A stretch of 57,329 nucleotides of DNA from NCBI GenBank assembly GCA_029881435.1, contig JAOUMR010000010.1:1-57329 (forward strand), read 5' to 3'. Both the position numbers and the translations under genes were made by a program. Origin of the DNA: Nitrospira sp. (GTDB taxonomy: Bacteria; Nitrospirota; Nitrospiria; Nitrospirales; Nitrospiraceae). Shown here piece after piece: positions 47,855-55,924 of this stretch. The notes under the pieces are model-generated. The model worked only from the letters and a program-made list of their open reading frames with translations, did not search any database and was not told the DNA's origin. How positions within the stretch are numbered: position 1 is the stretch's first letter; each line of letters begins with the position of its first letter.

Positions 47855-48178
47855 ATGGGTTTCCTACAGCGGTTGAAAGATGACTTGCGCGCTGGGATCG
47901 CGACGTTTCGCCTGGGGACTGTCCATGCGGCAGGACGTGCGTTGGAAGAGACGGAGTTGCTCCGCATGCGGTTGGAGCTCCGCAAGCTTGAACAGCAACT
48001 TTCCGATCTGTACAAAGACATCGGCGAGCGGGCTGTCGACATGAAGGAGCGGGGCGAAACAGCAGAACGAGTTGTGTACGACGCCGAGGTTGTGCGTCTT
48101 GTGAAACAGGTTGATGGACTCAAGGAGTCGCAGAAAAAGCTAGAAGCGGAAATGAACCAGATTCGGATCGAGCAGTGA
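47855..48178 (+). CDS. coiled-coil protein of unknown function
   Basis: 107 residues: MGFLQRLKDDLRAGIATFRL is a short amphipathic helix, followed by heptad-rich LEETELLRMRLELRKLEQQL and VVRLVKQVDGLKESQKKLEA. It is predicted to be a long coiled coil or helical hairpin, cytoplasmic. GGGAG lies before the ATG. Its stop overlaps the ppx-like gene by 4 bp (GTGA), so the two are probably co-translated. Confidence 0.65.
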   Translation: MGFLQRLKDDLRAGIATFRLGTVHAAGRALEETELLRMRLELRKLEQQLSDLYKDIGERAVDMKERGETAERVVYDAEVVRLVKQVDGLKESQKKLEAEMNQIRIEQ

Positions 48179-49137
48179 CCGAACCGCCTCGGCTTACGCG
48201 CCGATTAGCCGGTATCGATATCGGCACTCTCACTTGCCGCTTGTTAATGGCAGATCTGATCCCTGGTCAACCACTCAAAGAACTCCGATCCGATCGACGC
48301 ATCCTTCGACTGGGAGAAGGAGTCGATCTGACCAAACGACTGAGTTCGGCTGCCATGGATCGGACCATTGCCTGCCTGCAGGAATGGCAGAGCGTCATCA
48401 ACGACGATCACGTTGAAGCTACAGCCGTAGTAGCGACGAGCGCGGTTCGCGATGCGGCGAATCGACAGGAGTTTCTTGACCGAGTGAAGCGGGAGGCTGG
48501 GTTCGACGTCGAAGTCATTACGGGCGACGAAGAAGCCCGGAGGACCTTGCTCGGGATTCGCTCAGGTCTGCCGACCGGGGTGACGGACATCCTGGCATTG
48601 GACATCGGTGGCGGGAGCACCGAGTTCATCCTTGATCGGAATGGACAGAAGCCGATCGTACGATCGATCGATATCGGCGTGGTTCGCCTCTGCGAGCGAG
48701 TGCTGCGCCACGATCCACCAGCTACTGAAGAAGTGCGACAAGCACGTGAGTGGGTAAGTCGAGAAGCGAGAGCAGCGGTTGCCGCCAGGGGTAATTATCA
48801 GCAGGCTATGTTCGTCGGAACAGCCGGGACGATCACCAGCCTTGCCGCGATGGCCCAGAAGCTCCAGAGCTATGAGTCAGCCCGAATCCATAACTATGTG
48901 TTGGGTCTGGAAACTATCCGAGAGCTGGAACATACCCTGCTTAGCAGAACGAAAGCCGACCGGGTCGGCCTACCAGGCGTAGAGAAAAACCGTGAAGAAG
49001 TTATCGCAGCCGGGGCGATCATCATCCGGACGATCATGGAGACGTTGGGGCAACAAAGTGTGCTGGTCAGCGATTTAGGGTTACGCGAAGGGGTGTTGAT
49101 CAATCTGCTAGCGAATGTGCCGAGAGCGGTTAAGTAA
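48175..49137 (+). CDS. Ppx/GppA family phosphatase
   Basis: 320 residues of the exopolyphosphatase/guanosine pentaphosphate phosphohydrolase family (ASKHA fold). Signatures: LAGIDIGTLTCRLLMADL (phosphate-1 loop), AVVATSAVRDAANRQEFLDR, VITGDEEARRTLLGIRSGLP and ALDIGGGSTEFIL (phosphate-2 loop). Only the N-terminal catalytic two-domain unit is present; the C-terminal HD-like domain of large Ppx proteins is absent. It acts on polyphosphate or (p)ppGpp terminal phosphates. The start is GTG at 48175. Which substrate it prefers cannot be decided here. Confidence 0.9.
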   Translation: MTEPPRLTRRLAGIDIGTLTCRLLMADLIPGQPLKELRSDRRILRLGEGVDLTKRLSSAAMDRTIACLQEWQSVINDDHVEATAVVATSAVRDAANRQEFLDRVKREAGFDVEVITGDEEARRTLLGIRSGLPTGVTDILALDIGGGSTEFILDRNGQKPIVRSIDIGVVRLCERVLRHDPPATEEVRQAREWVSREARAAVAARGNYQQAMFVGTAGTITSLAAMAQKLQSYESARIHNYVLGLETIRELEHTLLSRTKADRVGLPGVEKNREEVIAAGAIIIRTIMETLGQQSVLVSDLGLREGVLINLLANVPRAVK

Positions 49138-49239
49138 AGAAGGGCTATTTCATAGCATGCTAGCTTCCATGGCGATACTGTGTTTCTAAATCAGTGAGAT
49201 ATAAAATTGAGATTTAGGGAAATAGTTGGAGCATCGCTG

Positions 49240-49512
49240 GTGATTATTGGCCTGATTCTTGTGCCGGCTGCTTGGGCTTTTAGTCGAGCACTTTGGCTTC
49301 TTGCATTTTGTGCTTTTGCTGGCGGGATCTGGCTTTTCTATACAGAACGCAACATCCGAAAGGATGATGAATTAGCTCGGTTATCTGGTCATAGCTCTAG
49401 TCAAGGAAGGGAATTACCATCGGATGTTCATGATTACACCGGATGGAGTCGTGCAGGTCGTTCAGAAACCATGGATAGCAGTGGGGACTTGGGCGGGGCG
49501 GATGGGGACTAG
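49240..49512 (+). CDS. small membrane protein of unknown function
   Basis: About 90 residues. Two hydrophobic stretches (VIIGLILVPAAWAFSRALWL and LAFCAFAGGIWLFY) precede a hydrophilic tail with GRELPSDVHDYTGWSRAGRS and a Gly/Asp/Ser-rich end (ETMDSSGDLGGADGD). A TATAAA box (49200-49205) overlaps an upstream in-frame TTG (49207), so the GTG at 49240 with GGAG eight bases before is preferred. I do not recognise the family. Confidence 0.5.
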   Translation: MIIGLILVPAAWAFSRALWLLAFCAFAGGIWLFYTERNIRKDDELARLSGHSSSQGRELPSDVHDYTGWSRAGRSETMDSSGDLGGADGD

Positions 49513-49532
49513 AGGAGATTTGGAAAGTATGT

Positions 49533-49640
49533 TCACTCTTGCGAGTGCCACCGGTAGCCTTTGTTCTCGGTAAATTGCGCTTTCGGCATGCCGCCGGGTT
49601 TGTCGGTGGGAGAACCGTGTCGAAGTTGCCCAAGAGAGAG
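49533..49640 (-). pseudogene. C-terminal remnant of a methyltransferase paralogue
   Basis: On the minus strand a short frame ends GGMPKAQFTENKGYRWHSQE and stops at 49533. It is nearly identical in pattern to the C-terminus of the gene at 50083 (GGTPKAQFTEQHGYRWYSQK), including the Trp-x-Ser-Gln end. Upstream codons (LGQLRHGSPTDKP) do not continue the similarity. It is best read as the tail of a decayed tandem duplicate, although a short shared C-terminal module is possible. Confidence 0.5.
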
Positions 49641-49721
49641 GACTCTTGTACACTTCCCCAAATGTTCTGAACGGAGCTGCTAACCATGTGAGAGGGTTTG
49701 AATCAATGGGAAGATGAGCGA

Positions 49722-49883
49722 ATGGCCGCCAATCTGCGTCGCGCCATTGAGTTGACGGAACTCGGATTATCTCTGCGACGGTCCGTGCTCCAACAGGATG
49801 AGCCTCAGGGCGATGCCATGGCAAAAGTGATGCGCGAAATTCGGCGCGCAAAAGAGCGGGCATGGCTGAAGAACTCCTCCTAA
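49722..49883 (+). CDS. very small basic protein of unknown function
   Basis: About 53 residues from MAANLRRAIELTELGLSLRR to the end RRAKERAWLKNSS, all helical and basic. A TTG at 49698 could add eight residues (MNQWEDER). It may be a real small gene or the stub of a larger one; similar helical starts precede nucleotidyltransferase-like genes in some genomes, but none follows here. It ends 75 bp before structured element copy 3. Confidence 0.35.
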   Translation: MAANLRRAIELTELGLSLRRSVLQQDEPQGDAMAKVMREIRRAKERAWLKNSS

Positions 49884-49958
49884 CTTTAGGCGTGATCTAC
49901 CTCTATCACTCCCTGAATTCAGCACTCGGTACACCGGATTCACTTCCCCCCTTCCAAC

Positions 49959-50077
49959 TGAGGGTAGCCGGGTTGGTTCCTCACTGCGCGCATTGACCGA
50001 GCACCGCCCTTGATCTGAGATTTGATAATTTTTGTGTGCGCGGTCAGCGAGCACGGGAACTAACCCGGCTACCCTCA
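49959..50077 (-). repeat. structured palindromic element, copy 3 (3' of the methyltransferase gene)
   Basis: Arms 49959-49980 and 50056-50077 are inverted with one mismatch in 22, and unrelated to the arms of copies 1 and 2. On the minus strand the half-sites read GTGCTCGCTGACCGCGCAC (within 50035-50054) and CGGTGCTCGGTCAATGCGC (within 49983-50006). Both match the other copies except in the mutually complementary loops TGACCG and CGGTCA. It starts 5 nt after the stop codon of the minus-strand gene, in the same orientation relative to that gene as copies 1 and 2. Confidence 0.85.
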
Positions 50078-50082
50078 AGCCC

Positions 50083-51573
50083 TTATTTCTGCGAATACCA
50101 TCGATAGCCGTGTTGTTCGGTGAACTGGGCTTTGGGAGTTCCACCAGGCTTTTCCAGCAGTAGCACCTTGAAGTCTTGAAGTCCGAACCAAGCTGGATCG
50201 GCTAGGTCATGGTAATGCAGGCCCTGCAATTTAGGAAGCATATCGCCTAGGGCCTGCTGTAATTCCTGCTCCGTGTAGGCGCGTACCGCGAATGGTTGGT
50301 TGATGGCCTGACAGAACCGCTGGATTGTGTAGGTGGCCCCGGTGCAGAGGACTTTTGTGTCCGGCTTGAGCCCCAGAAATTGCGGAAGGGGAAGATACCG
50401 TTCTTGAAAACCGAGCCAGCGCACCGCTTGCCGCACATGGCTATATTGAACTTCGTACTCTGTATGCCCCGGTAACTTCACGGGTGCCGGCCATCCTTGC
50501 TCGATGCCGAATTCGGTGAGAAAGGCTCGACCGCCTGGCTTGAGGACTCGCCACAATTCGGCAACGAAGCGAATCGGCCCCAAGTTAAAGATCACGGATT
50601 CCGGGAGATCAGCCTCGATCGGCAAGCGGAGCCGCCTGATCCAATCCAGGGCTTCTTGATGCTGTGGGGTGTTTCCAATTCCGGACGTGAGCTCGTTTCT
50701 GCTCAATTGCACGGGTGTCATGTCTGCCATGTTTTCATTATCAATCGCCAGATCAACGGAATGATCGGCCAGGGGAAGCGATTCGGCGTTTGCCATGGTA
50801 CCGGTGACATTCCATCCACCGGCTTTGGCTCGAGAGACTTGGAGTTTCAGAAACGGTTCTGTGATGTCGAGCGACAGGTAGGCGATCCCCTGCTTCTCAA
50901 AGGGGAGTAGGCCCTTGCCCAGTTCCTGCGCGACGTAACCCAAGCCCCCGCCGATTTCCAGCAAGACCTTGGGTCTGGGGTTGAACCAGCCTAGTCGTCG
51001 GAGCTGCCGCATGAGGAGCTGCCCGTAGGTCAAACCGGTCAGGGCTTCGCTCGGCTCACGGAACAAGTGAGAGACCGTGGTTTCAATCAGATCAAAGTGA
51101 CGGTCATCTCCTGTGCTCTGGGCCAGATCGTGAAGGTGGAATGTCTCTAGGTGTTCCTCGCCTTCAAATCCCTCTTGTCCGGACCAGTGTTCGCGGACCT
51201 GCTGCAACAGGATATCCCATTTGGCTTTGTGCCGGTGGCCGCCTGGTGGTGCAGTGCCGTAGTAGCAGAGCGAGTAGTTGGGAGTCGCCCATCGAGCAAG
51301 GTGCCACTCGCCAGGTTGCCCATCCGGTCCGCAGATCTTCTTGCCATATTGTTCAACGAATGTACCGACCGTTGTGTGGCCGGTCATGGCCTTGAGCAGA
51401 TCCAACCCAGTGCGATTCAGCCGTATGAGGGGCAGGTTGTCGTCAAGTGGGGCCAACCACCATTCGTCTGTGCTGTGTTGATAGGCAACGAGGTCAGGAA
51501 TGTGCCAGGCCAGGAGGCCTAGGGTCTCACCCGTTAAGTCATGGGGTTCGTGGATGGCGGCAGCAGGTTTCAT
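50083..51573 (-). CDS. SAM-dependent methyltransferase with PqqD-like N-terminal region
   Basis: 496 residues. The N-terminal about 90 residues contain LIRLNRTGLDLLKAMTGHTT followed by VGTFVEQYGKK, reminiscent of PqqD/RRE peptide-binding modules. The central Rossmann domain has VLLEIGGGLGYVAQELGKGL (motif I), LSLDITEPFLKLQ, MANAESLPLADHSVDLAIDN and LWRVLKPGGRAFLTEFG. An uncommon C-terminal region ends KAQFTEQHGYRWYSQK. If the RRE reading is right, the substrate could be a peptide, but no precursor gene is seen nearby. It is followed by structured element copy 3 and a decayed paralogue tail. Confidence 0.7.
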   Translation of the reverse strand: MKPAAAIHEPHDLTGETLGLLAWHIPDLVAYQHSTDEWWLAPLDDNLPLIRLNRTGLDLLKAMTGHTTVGTFVEQYGKKICGPDGQPGEWHLARWATPNYSLCYYGTAPPGGHRHKAKWDILLQQVREHWSGQEGFEGEEHLETFHLHDLAQSTGDDRHFDLIETTVSHLFREPSEALTGLTYGQLLMRQLRRLGWFNPRPKVLLEIGGGLGYVAQELGKGLLPFEKQGIAYLSLDITEPFLKLQVSRAKAGGWNVTGTMANAESLPLADHSVDLAIDNENMADMTPVQLSRNELTSGIGNTPQHQEALDWIRRLRLPIEADLPESVIFNLGPIRFVAELWRVLKPGGRAFLTEFGIEQGWPAPVKLPGHTEYEVQYSHVRQAVRWLGFQERYLPLPQFLGLKPDTKVLCTGATYTIQRFCQAINQPFAVRAYTEQELQQALGDMLPKLQGLHYHDLADPAWFGLQDFKVLLLEKPGGTPKAQFTEQHGYRWYSQK

Positions 51574-51655
51574 GGTGGCGGGGAACTTTTCGTGTCAGAC
51601 ATCGGCAGACTACAGGAGCAATCACTGGTCCTGCAAGATAGCAATATGCATGCAC

Positions 51656-52033
51656 TTAGAGTTGGGAAGGTGTTGATGGACTGTCGGTCACGATCAGCTG
51701 GCCCCGCATGATGGGATGGATTCTGCAGTGGTAGGTATACCGACCGACCGGCAAGCCGGGTACGCTAAAAGATGATCCGGGAGACACCGCTCCCGAATCG
51801 AACAAGCATGAGTCCTCGTCCTCCACGCAGCCGCTGTGGGTGACGGTGTGATGGGTTGGTGTGGGATTATCCCACCGAATAGGGGTGTTGCTCACAACCG
51901 TTGGGGCGATGGGGACATAGTAAGGCGAGCCGTCCTCCATCATGATCCGTGTCGGCAGGGATGTGTTCAAAGCCAGTCCGCTTGAACCGATTCCAATCCT
52001 TACGGCAATCAGGATGATGAGTATCCGGCTCAC
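51656..52033 (-). CDS. exported cupredoxin (plastocyanin-like blue copper protein)
   Basis: 125 residues with a Sec signal (ILIILIAVRIGIGSSGLA). The mature domain has PIRWDNPTPTHHTVTHSGC, giving the first His ligand, and YHCRIHPIMRGQLIV, giving Cys, His and Met ligands: a complete type-1 copper site. It is a periplasmic electron carrier, plausibly linked to the respiratory chain of a nitrite-oxidising type of organism. The start is GTG at 52033. It is transcribed on its own, downstream of nothing obvious. Confidence 0.85.
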   Translation of the reverse strand: MSRILIILIAVRIGIGSSGLALNTSLPTRIMMEDGSPYYVPIAPTVVSNTPIRWDNPTPTHHTVTHSGCVEDEDSCLFDSGAVSPGSSFSVPGLPVGRYTYHCRIHPIMRGQLIVTDSPSTPSQL

Positions 52034-52333
52034 GAAGTCACCGCCCGATCAAATAAGACGTTTTGATCATAAGATTCAAAAAACCGGTAAAGGATTCTGA
52101 CCGTTCTCGTGTTTCTATCTTAGCATGGCATGGAGCCAAGGAGGTGAGGATGCCTTCTCCGGTCCTTGAACCGCAACCTCCAGGTTTGTTGAAGGGGTAA
52201 GATATTATTGAATGCTAAGTAGCATGAAAACCTGTGGTCATTCAAAAAGAGGATCTGGGTGGTTGCAAGAGCCTGTTCGTTCATGCTAGATGGAGGCCGT
52301 TACGCCGCGGTGAAACGAAGAGGAGGAATCGGA

Positions 52334-52801
52334 ATGGCGAACAAGAAGAAAAAGGTCGTCACCAAGAAGTCGTCACGCAAGAAGAAAGCCGCACCATCAT
52401 CGAAGAAAAAAGCGGCAAAGAAAACCTTAAAAAAGCGTGTGGCTGTCAAGAAGTCAAAGCCGGCGGCAAAGAAAAAATCCGTCAAAAAAGAGGCAAGAAA
52501 ATCCACTAAGAAGGCTATTCCACGGGCTCGCCGAACGAGCGCACCCGTTAAAAAAGTCGCATCTCAGGTGGTGGAGGAGACTGCTCCGCGCAAGGCGGTG
52601 GTGGCCAAGCCAGCCGTGGCTGCTGAGCCTGTGGATGTCGATCTCGATGAAGATGAGATCGTCAGCGACGAATTGGAGATGGAAGATGAGATTGATGAGG
52701 ACGAGGTCCAGGAAGAGTTGGATCTCGACCCCGATGACGACAGGGACGAGCTGATCGGGAAGTCCGAGGACCTGCTGGACGACGATTACCGAAACAACTA
52801 A
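52334..52801 (+). CDS. histone H1-like Lys/Ala-rich protein with acidic tail
   Basis: 155 residues. The N-terminal about 70 are Lys/Ala/Ser repeats (KKKAAPSSKKKAAKKTLKKR, KKSVKKEARKSTKKAIPRA) like bacterial histone H1/AlgP-type proteins. The C-terminal half is strongly acidic (LDEDEIVSDELEMEDEIDED). It probably binds nucleic acid through the basic part; the acidic part may regulate this. Start MANKKKK at 52334 follows AGGAGGAAT. The amino-acid bias makes homology assignment uncertain. Confidence 0.75.
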   Translation: MANKKKKVVTKKSSRKKKAAPSSKKKAAKKTLKKRVAVKKSKPAAKKKSVKKEARKSTKKAIPRARRTSAPVKKVASQVVEETAPRKAVVAKPAVAAEPVDVDLDEDEIVSDELEMEDEIDEDEVQEELDLDPDDDRDELIGKSEDLLDDDYRNN

Positions 52802-52923
52802 GAAGAATCTCGTTACCTTCTGTTCTTATGGCTGGAACCGGTATAGGTATCATTGCGATGCAACCAGACCATGGCAAGAGCAAAATAAATAGGTTGGATA
52901 TCGCTTGTTGGGTCCGCTCGACC

Positions 52924-52951
52924 GTCGCGGGAGGTCATGACCTCCCGCGAC
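52924..52951. repeat. 28-bp perfect palindrome
   Basis: Positions 52924-52937 (GTCGCGGGAGGTCA) are exactly complementary to 52938-52951 with no loop. It is 120 bp after the histone-like gene and 85 bp before the next. No T-run follows. It could be an operator, a protein-binding or recombination site. The surrounding 230-bp spacer has no convincing gene. Confidence 0.6.
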
Positions 52952-53035
52952 AGATGCCTGATCAGGTTACGAATGGTTCGTTGTTCTCCCCGTGGTAGAC
53001 AGATACAACCCTCGACGTAGTTCCGCCCAATTCTC

Positions 53036-54100
53036 GTGAAACTTCTAAGACTGGCGCCGATGGGTCTTGGCTGGTATGTCGCTTTGGCGGTCGTTGGTAT
53101 GATCGCGACGGAGCCATTTGAGGCCGATGCAACCTGTGTGATTGAGCAACACGCGAGGGATACGGAAGCGGGACTGATCATTCATCTTCCTCCTGCTTGT
53201 TCACCAGATGAACGCGAAGCCTATGTGGTCCCCGGTGAAAGGGTGATCGATGCGATCGCAAAAGGGCAGCGGGTCGATCTCGTCGGAGTGATCATCCGTG
53301 GAGACCTTCTCTTTGATCGCCTTGCGTCGAAGGCCGCCGAAGGCTTGGACCAGGAGGAAAGTGAGCAGCGGTTTGTGCTGGCCGCATTCCGGATCAGAGA
53401 TTCTGATGTGCAGGGAGCGTTACGACATCGGTCTCCCGAGGGTGTGCTTCGGTTTGAAGGGCCAGTCGACTTTCAGGGATCTCGCTTCCGAGAAGGAGTG
53501 GATCTCTCGCGTTCGGTTTTTCAGGGGAAGGTCGAGCTCTCCGGCGCCACGTTTGAAAAGGAGGCTTATTTCGTTCGGGGACGTTTTACCGAGGGAGCTG
53601 TGTGCAGGGAAACGACGTTTGGACCCAGTACCAGATTTCATCAATCGATGTTTCAGGGGCCGCTGGATTGCACGGGCGCCCTCTTCAACGGTATGGCGGA
53701 GTTTCTTGAAGTGACGTTCGAGCAGCCAGCAACGTTTGAGCAGTCGAGGTTCGGCCAGGGGACAGGATTTTCCGGAAGCCACTTTAAGAGTCGCGTGACG
53801 TTCGGCGAAGCGATCTTTAGTCGTGAGACTTTTTTTGGATTTACGATTTTTGAGAACGAGGCGCTGTTTTCCGGTGCTCAGTTTCTAGGGACAGCCGACT
53901 TTTCCAATGCTGAGTTCAGGCAACTGGACGATCTTGCGAAGGCGCGTTTCGACCAGCCTCCACTCTTGACTCAAACGAAACGTCTCGCCTCTGAGCAATC
54001 GGACGGTTTCCTTGAGACCCGCGAAGGGCAGTATGCCCTCACCTTGGTTTTTCTCGTGGCGGCGGTGTTGCTGATCGCGTACCTCATAAAGCTCAAATGA
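53036..54100 (+). CDS. exported pentapeptide-repeat protein, C-terminally membrane anchored
   Basis: 354 residues. An N-terminal hydrophobic segment (MGLGWYVALAVVGMIATEPF) acts as a signal, the central region is a right-handed beta-helix of pentapeptide_3-type repeats (VDFQGSRFREGVDLSRSVFQ, VELSGATFEKEAYFVRGRFT, DCTGALFNGMAEFLEVTFEQ, ATFEQSRFGQGTGFSGSHFK), and a C-terminal transmembrane helix (YALTLVFLVAAVLLIAYLI) ends the protein. The start is GTG at 53036. It is likely extracytoplasmic and possibly a structural or binding protein; no function is proposed. Confidence 0.75.
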   Translation: MKLLRLAPMGLGWYVALAVVGMIATEPFEADATCVIEQHARDTEAGLIIHLPPACSPDEREAYVVPGERVIDAIAKGQRVDLVGVIIRGDLLFDRLASKAAEGLDQEESEQRFVLAAFRIRDSDVQGALRHRSPEGVLRFEGPVDFQGSRFREGVDLSRSVFQGKVELSGATFEKEAYFVRGRFTEGAVCRETTFGPSTRFHQSMFQGPLDCTGALFNGMAEFLEVTFEQPATFEQSRFGQGTGFSGSHFKSRVTFGEAIFSRETFFGFTIFENEALFSGAQFLGTADFSNAEFRQLDDLAKARFDQPPLLTQTKRLASEQSDGFLETREGQYALTLVFLVAAVLLIAYLIKLK

Positions 54101-54136
54101 ATGAGGTCTGGCCATCCCCAATATATAGATTCGGAC

Positions 54137-54165
54137 TTGCCCGTCCCTCTATAAGTTGATATAAA
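54137..54165 (+). promoter_or_regulatory. promoter of scpA, predicted leaderless with a GTG start
   Basis: TTGCCC (54137-54142), 17-nt spacer, TATAAA (54160-54165), then 8 nt to the GTG at 54174. There is no ribosome site. Confidence 0.6.
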
Positions 54166-54173
54166 CACCACCT

Positions 54174-54980
54174 GTGGATACGCACGCCGAAGGATCGGAA
54201 CAAGCCGAACTGCCGTACCAAGTTCGCATCGAGAATTTCGAGGGGCCGCTGGATCTGCTGCTCCATCTCATCAAGAAAAATGAAATCAATATCTACGATA
54301 TTCCAGTCGCCATGATTGCTCAGCAATACTTGGAGTATCTGGAGGCGATGGAGGAGCTTAACCTCAATGTCGCGGGAGACTTTTTGGTCATGGCGGCGAC
54401 GCTGTTGCAGATCAAATCCAAAATGCTGCTGCCTGCGGATGAGAGAGCGGATGACGAAGAGGAAGGGCCGGATCCACGGGAAGAACTCGTCCGGCGATTG
54501 CTTGAATATAAGGCATACAAAGAAGCGGCGCGTCAGCTCGATGATCAGGAAAAAATGTGGCGCGAGATCTTCTGGCGTGAGCAGAGTCCTGTGCTTGAAC
54601 ACGTTGAGGAAGATCTCCCACTCGAGAATGTTTCTCTGTTCGATCTGGTTGATACGCTGAAGGAAGTGCTCGATCGAAATCCGAGCAGCCGGCTGCTCGA
54701 GATCATTCCTGACAATCTCACGGTTCGTGAGCGGATGAATCTCATCCTCGAAACACTCGAGGGGAAAGAGTCGGTCTCATTCGCGGCGCTGTTTGAAGGG
54801 CCGAGCCATCGTGTTGTGATCGTGGTCACGTTTTTGGCCTTGCTTGAACTGATGCGGCTTCGAGTCGCGCGCGTGTTCCAAGCAGAGACATTTGGACCGA
54901 TTCTGGTGTCACGGACGTTTTCTCTGGTACCAGATTCGGCAGAGCTTCATGATGTTGGGGTAGAATGGAAAGAGACATGA
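54174..54980 (+). CDS. scpA: segregation and condensation protein A
   Basis: 268 residues; kleisin subunit of the bacterial SMC condensin. Signatures: PYQVRIENFEGPLDLLLHLI, KKNEINIYDIPVAMIAQQYL, EELNLNVAGDFLVMAATLLQ and IKSKMLLP. The C-terminal winged-helix end with VVIVVTFLALLELMRLRVAR is typical. The start is a GTG at 54174 following a TATAAA box by 8 nt. It overlaps scpB by 4 bp (ATGA). Confidence 0.95.
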   Translation: MDTHAEGSEQAELPYQVRIENFEGPLDLLLHLIKKNEINIYDIPVAMIAQQYLEYLEAMEELNLNVAGDFLVMAATLLQIKSKMLLPADERADDEEEGPDPREELVRRLLEYKAYKEAARQLDDQEKMWREIFWREQSPVLEHVEEDLPLENVSLFDLVDTLKEVLDRNPSSRLLEIIPDNLTVRERMNLILETLEGKESVSFAALFEGPSHRVVIVVTFLALLELMRLRVARVFQAETFGPILVSRTFSLVPDSAELHDVGVEWKET

Positions 54981-55783
54981 CTTCAGGGGAGGCAGATTTG
55001 GCACAGGAGATGATCGAGGTCGACACGACGAACGTCGAGGAGGGGAATAGGATCCTCGACGAGCAAGCCGGTGATCCTAACCGTGTGCAAAGCATGGCGG
55101 AGCTTCAGGCAATTCTGGAATCGCTCCTCTTTGTCTCTTCCGAATCGCTGTCGGTTGTTCGGATCACATCTGTGATCGGTAGCGCGACCAAGGTTGAAGT
55201 GGAAGAAGCATTGCGGGGTCTTGGCCAAGCACTGGAGCACGAAGGACGCGGCGTGCGTCTGGCTGAAATCGCGGGTGGATATCGCATCGTGACCAAACAA
55301 GAATATGCCTCCTGGATCAAGCGGCTGGACAAGGCCAAGACGGCGGCGAAGCTCTCCAGGTCTGCGCTGGAATCCTTGGCGATTATTGCCTACAAACAAC
55401 CGCTGGTACGGGCGGAAATTGAAGAAATTCGTGGCGTGGAAACCTCCGGCGTGTTGCGCACATTGTTGGAACGGAAGCTGGTCCGAATCGTCGGGCGTAA
55501 AGAAGTTCCTGGGCGGCCAATCATGTATGGGACCACCAAATTCTTTCTCGAACACTTCGGCCTCAACGATCTCTCGCAACTGCCTCCGCTACGAGAGTTC
55601 ACGGAGCTTGGTGAGGCAGAACAACCTTTCCTGCCGATTGATGGAGAAATGCCGCCGGAAGGAGCATTAGAGGCGGGAACGGTGGACGCGATCGAAACCG
55701 AGGAGGAACAGTCTATGAGCGCTGAAGTCGAAAACTCTCCTCAGTTGCAGGAGATGTGTGATCCCCTCCCCGCCACTCACTAA
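54977..55783 (+). CDS. scpB: segregation and condensation protein B
   Basis: 268 residues, partner of ScpA. The double winged-helix core runs ELQAILESLLFVSSESLSVV, IAGGYRIVTKQEYASWIKRL, KLSRSALESLAIIAYKQPLV, RAEIEEIRGVETSGVLRTLL and GRPIMYGTTKFFLEHFGLND. N- and C-terminal acidic tails (last about 60 residues) are variable. The start at 54977 gives the ATGA overlap with scpA; an ATG at 54965 is also in frame. Confidence 0.95.
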   Translation: MTSGEADLAQEMIEVDTTNVEEGNRILDEQAGDPNRVQSMAELQAILESLLFVSSESLSVVRITSVIGSATKVEVEEALRGLGQALEHEGRGVRLAEIAGGYRIVTKQEYASWIKRLDKAKTAAKLSRSALESLAIIAYKQPLVRAEIEEIRGVETSGVLRTLLERKLVRIVGRKEVPGRPIMYGTTKFFLEHFGLNDLSQLPPLREFTELGEAEQPFLPIDGEMPPEGALEAGTVDAIETEEEQSMSAEVENSPQLQEMCDPLPATH

Positions 55784-55924
55784 CCGGTTCAGCGCTCCAC
55801 AAAATCGAAGTACACCTATTATCGTGCAATCCTGTCTGGTGCAATTCTGCCTCACATCCTTTCTGTCGGTATGGAATTGAGAACGAAATGCTCTGTTGCG
55901 GGAAGCCGATGGCTAGGATTGGTC

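Noticed and set aside
52813-53181. A 122-codon minus-strand frame between the histone-like and pentapeptide genes
   Set aside because: Crosses the 28-bp palindrome and overlaps the start of a better supported plus-strand gene; no domain recognised.
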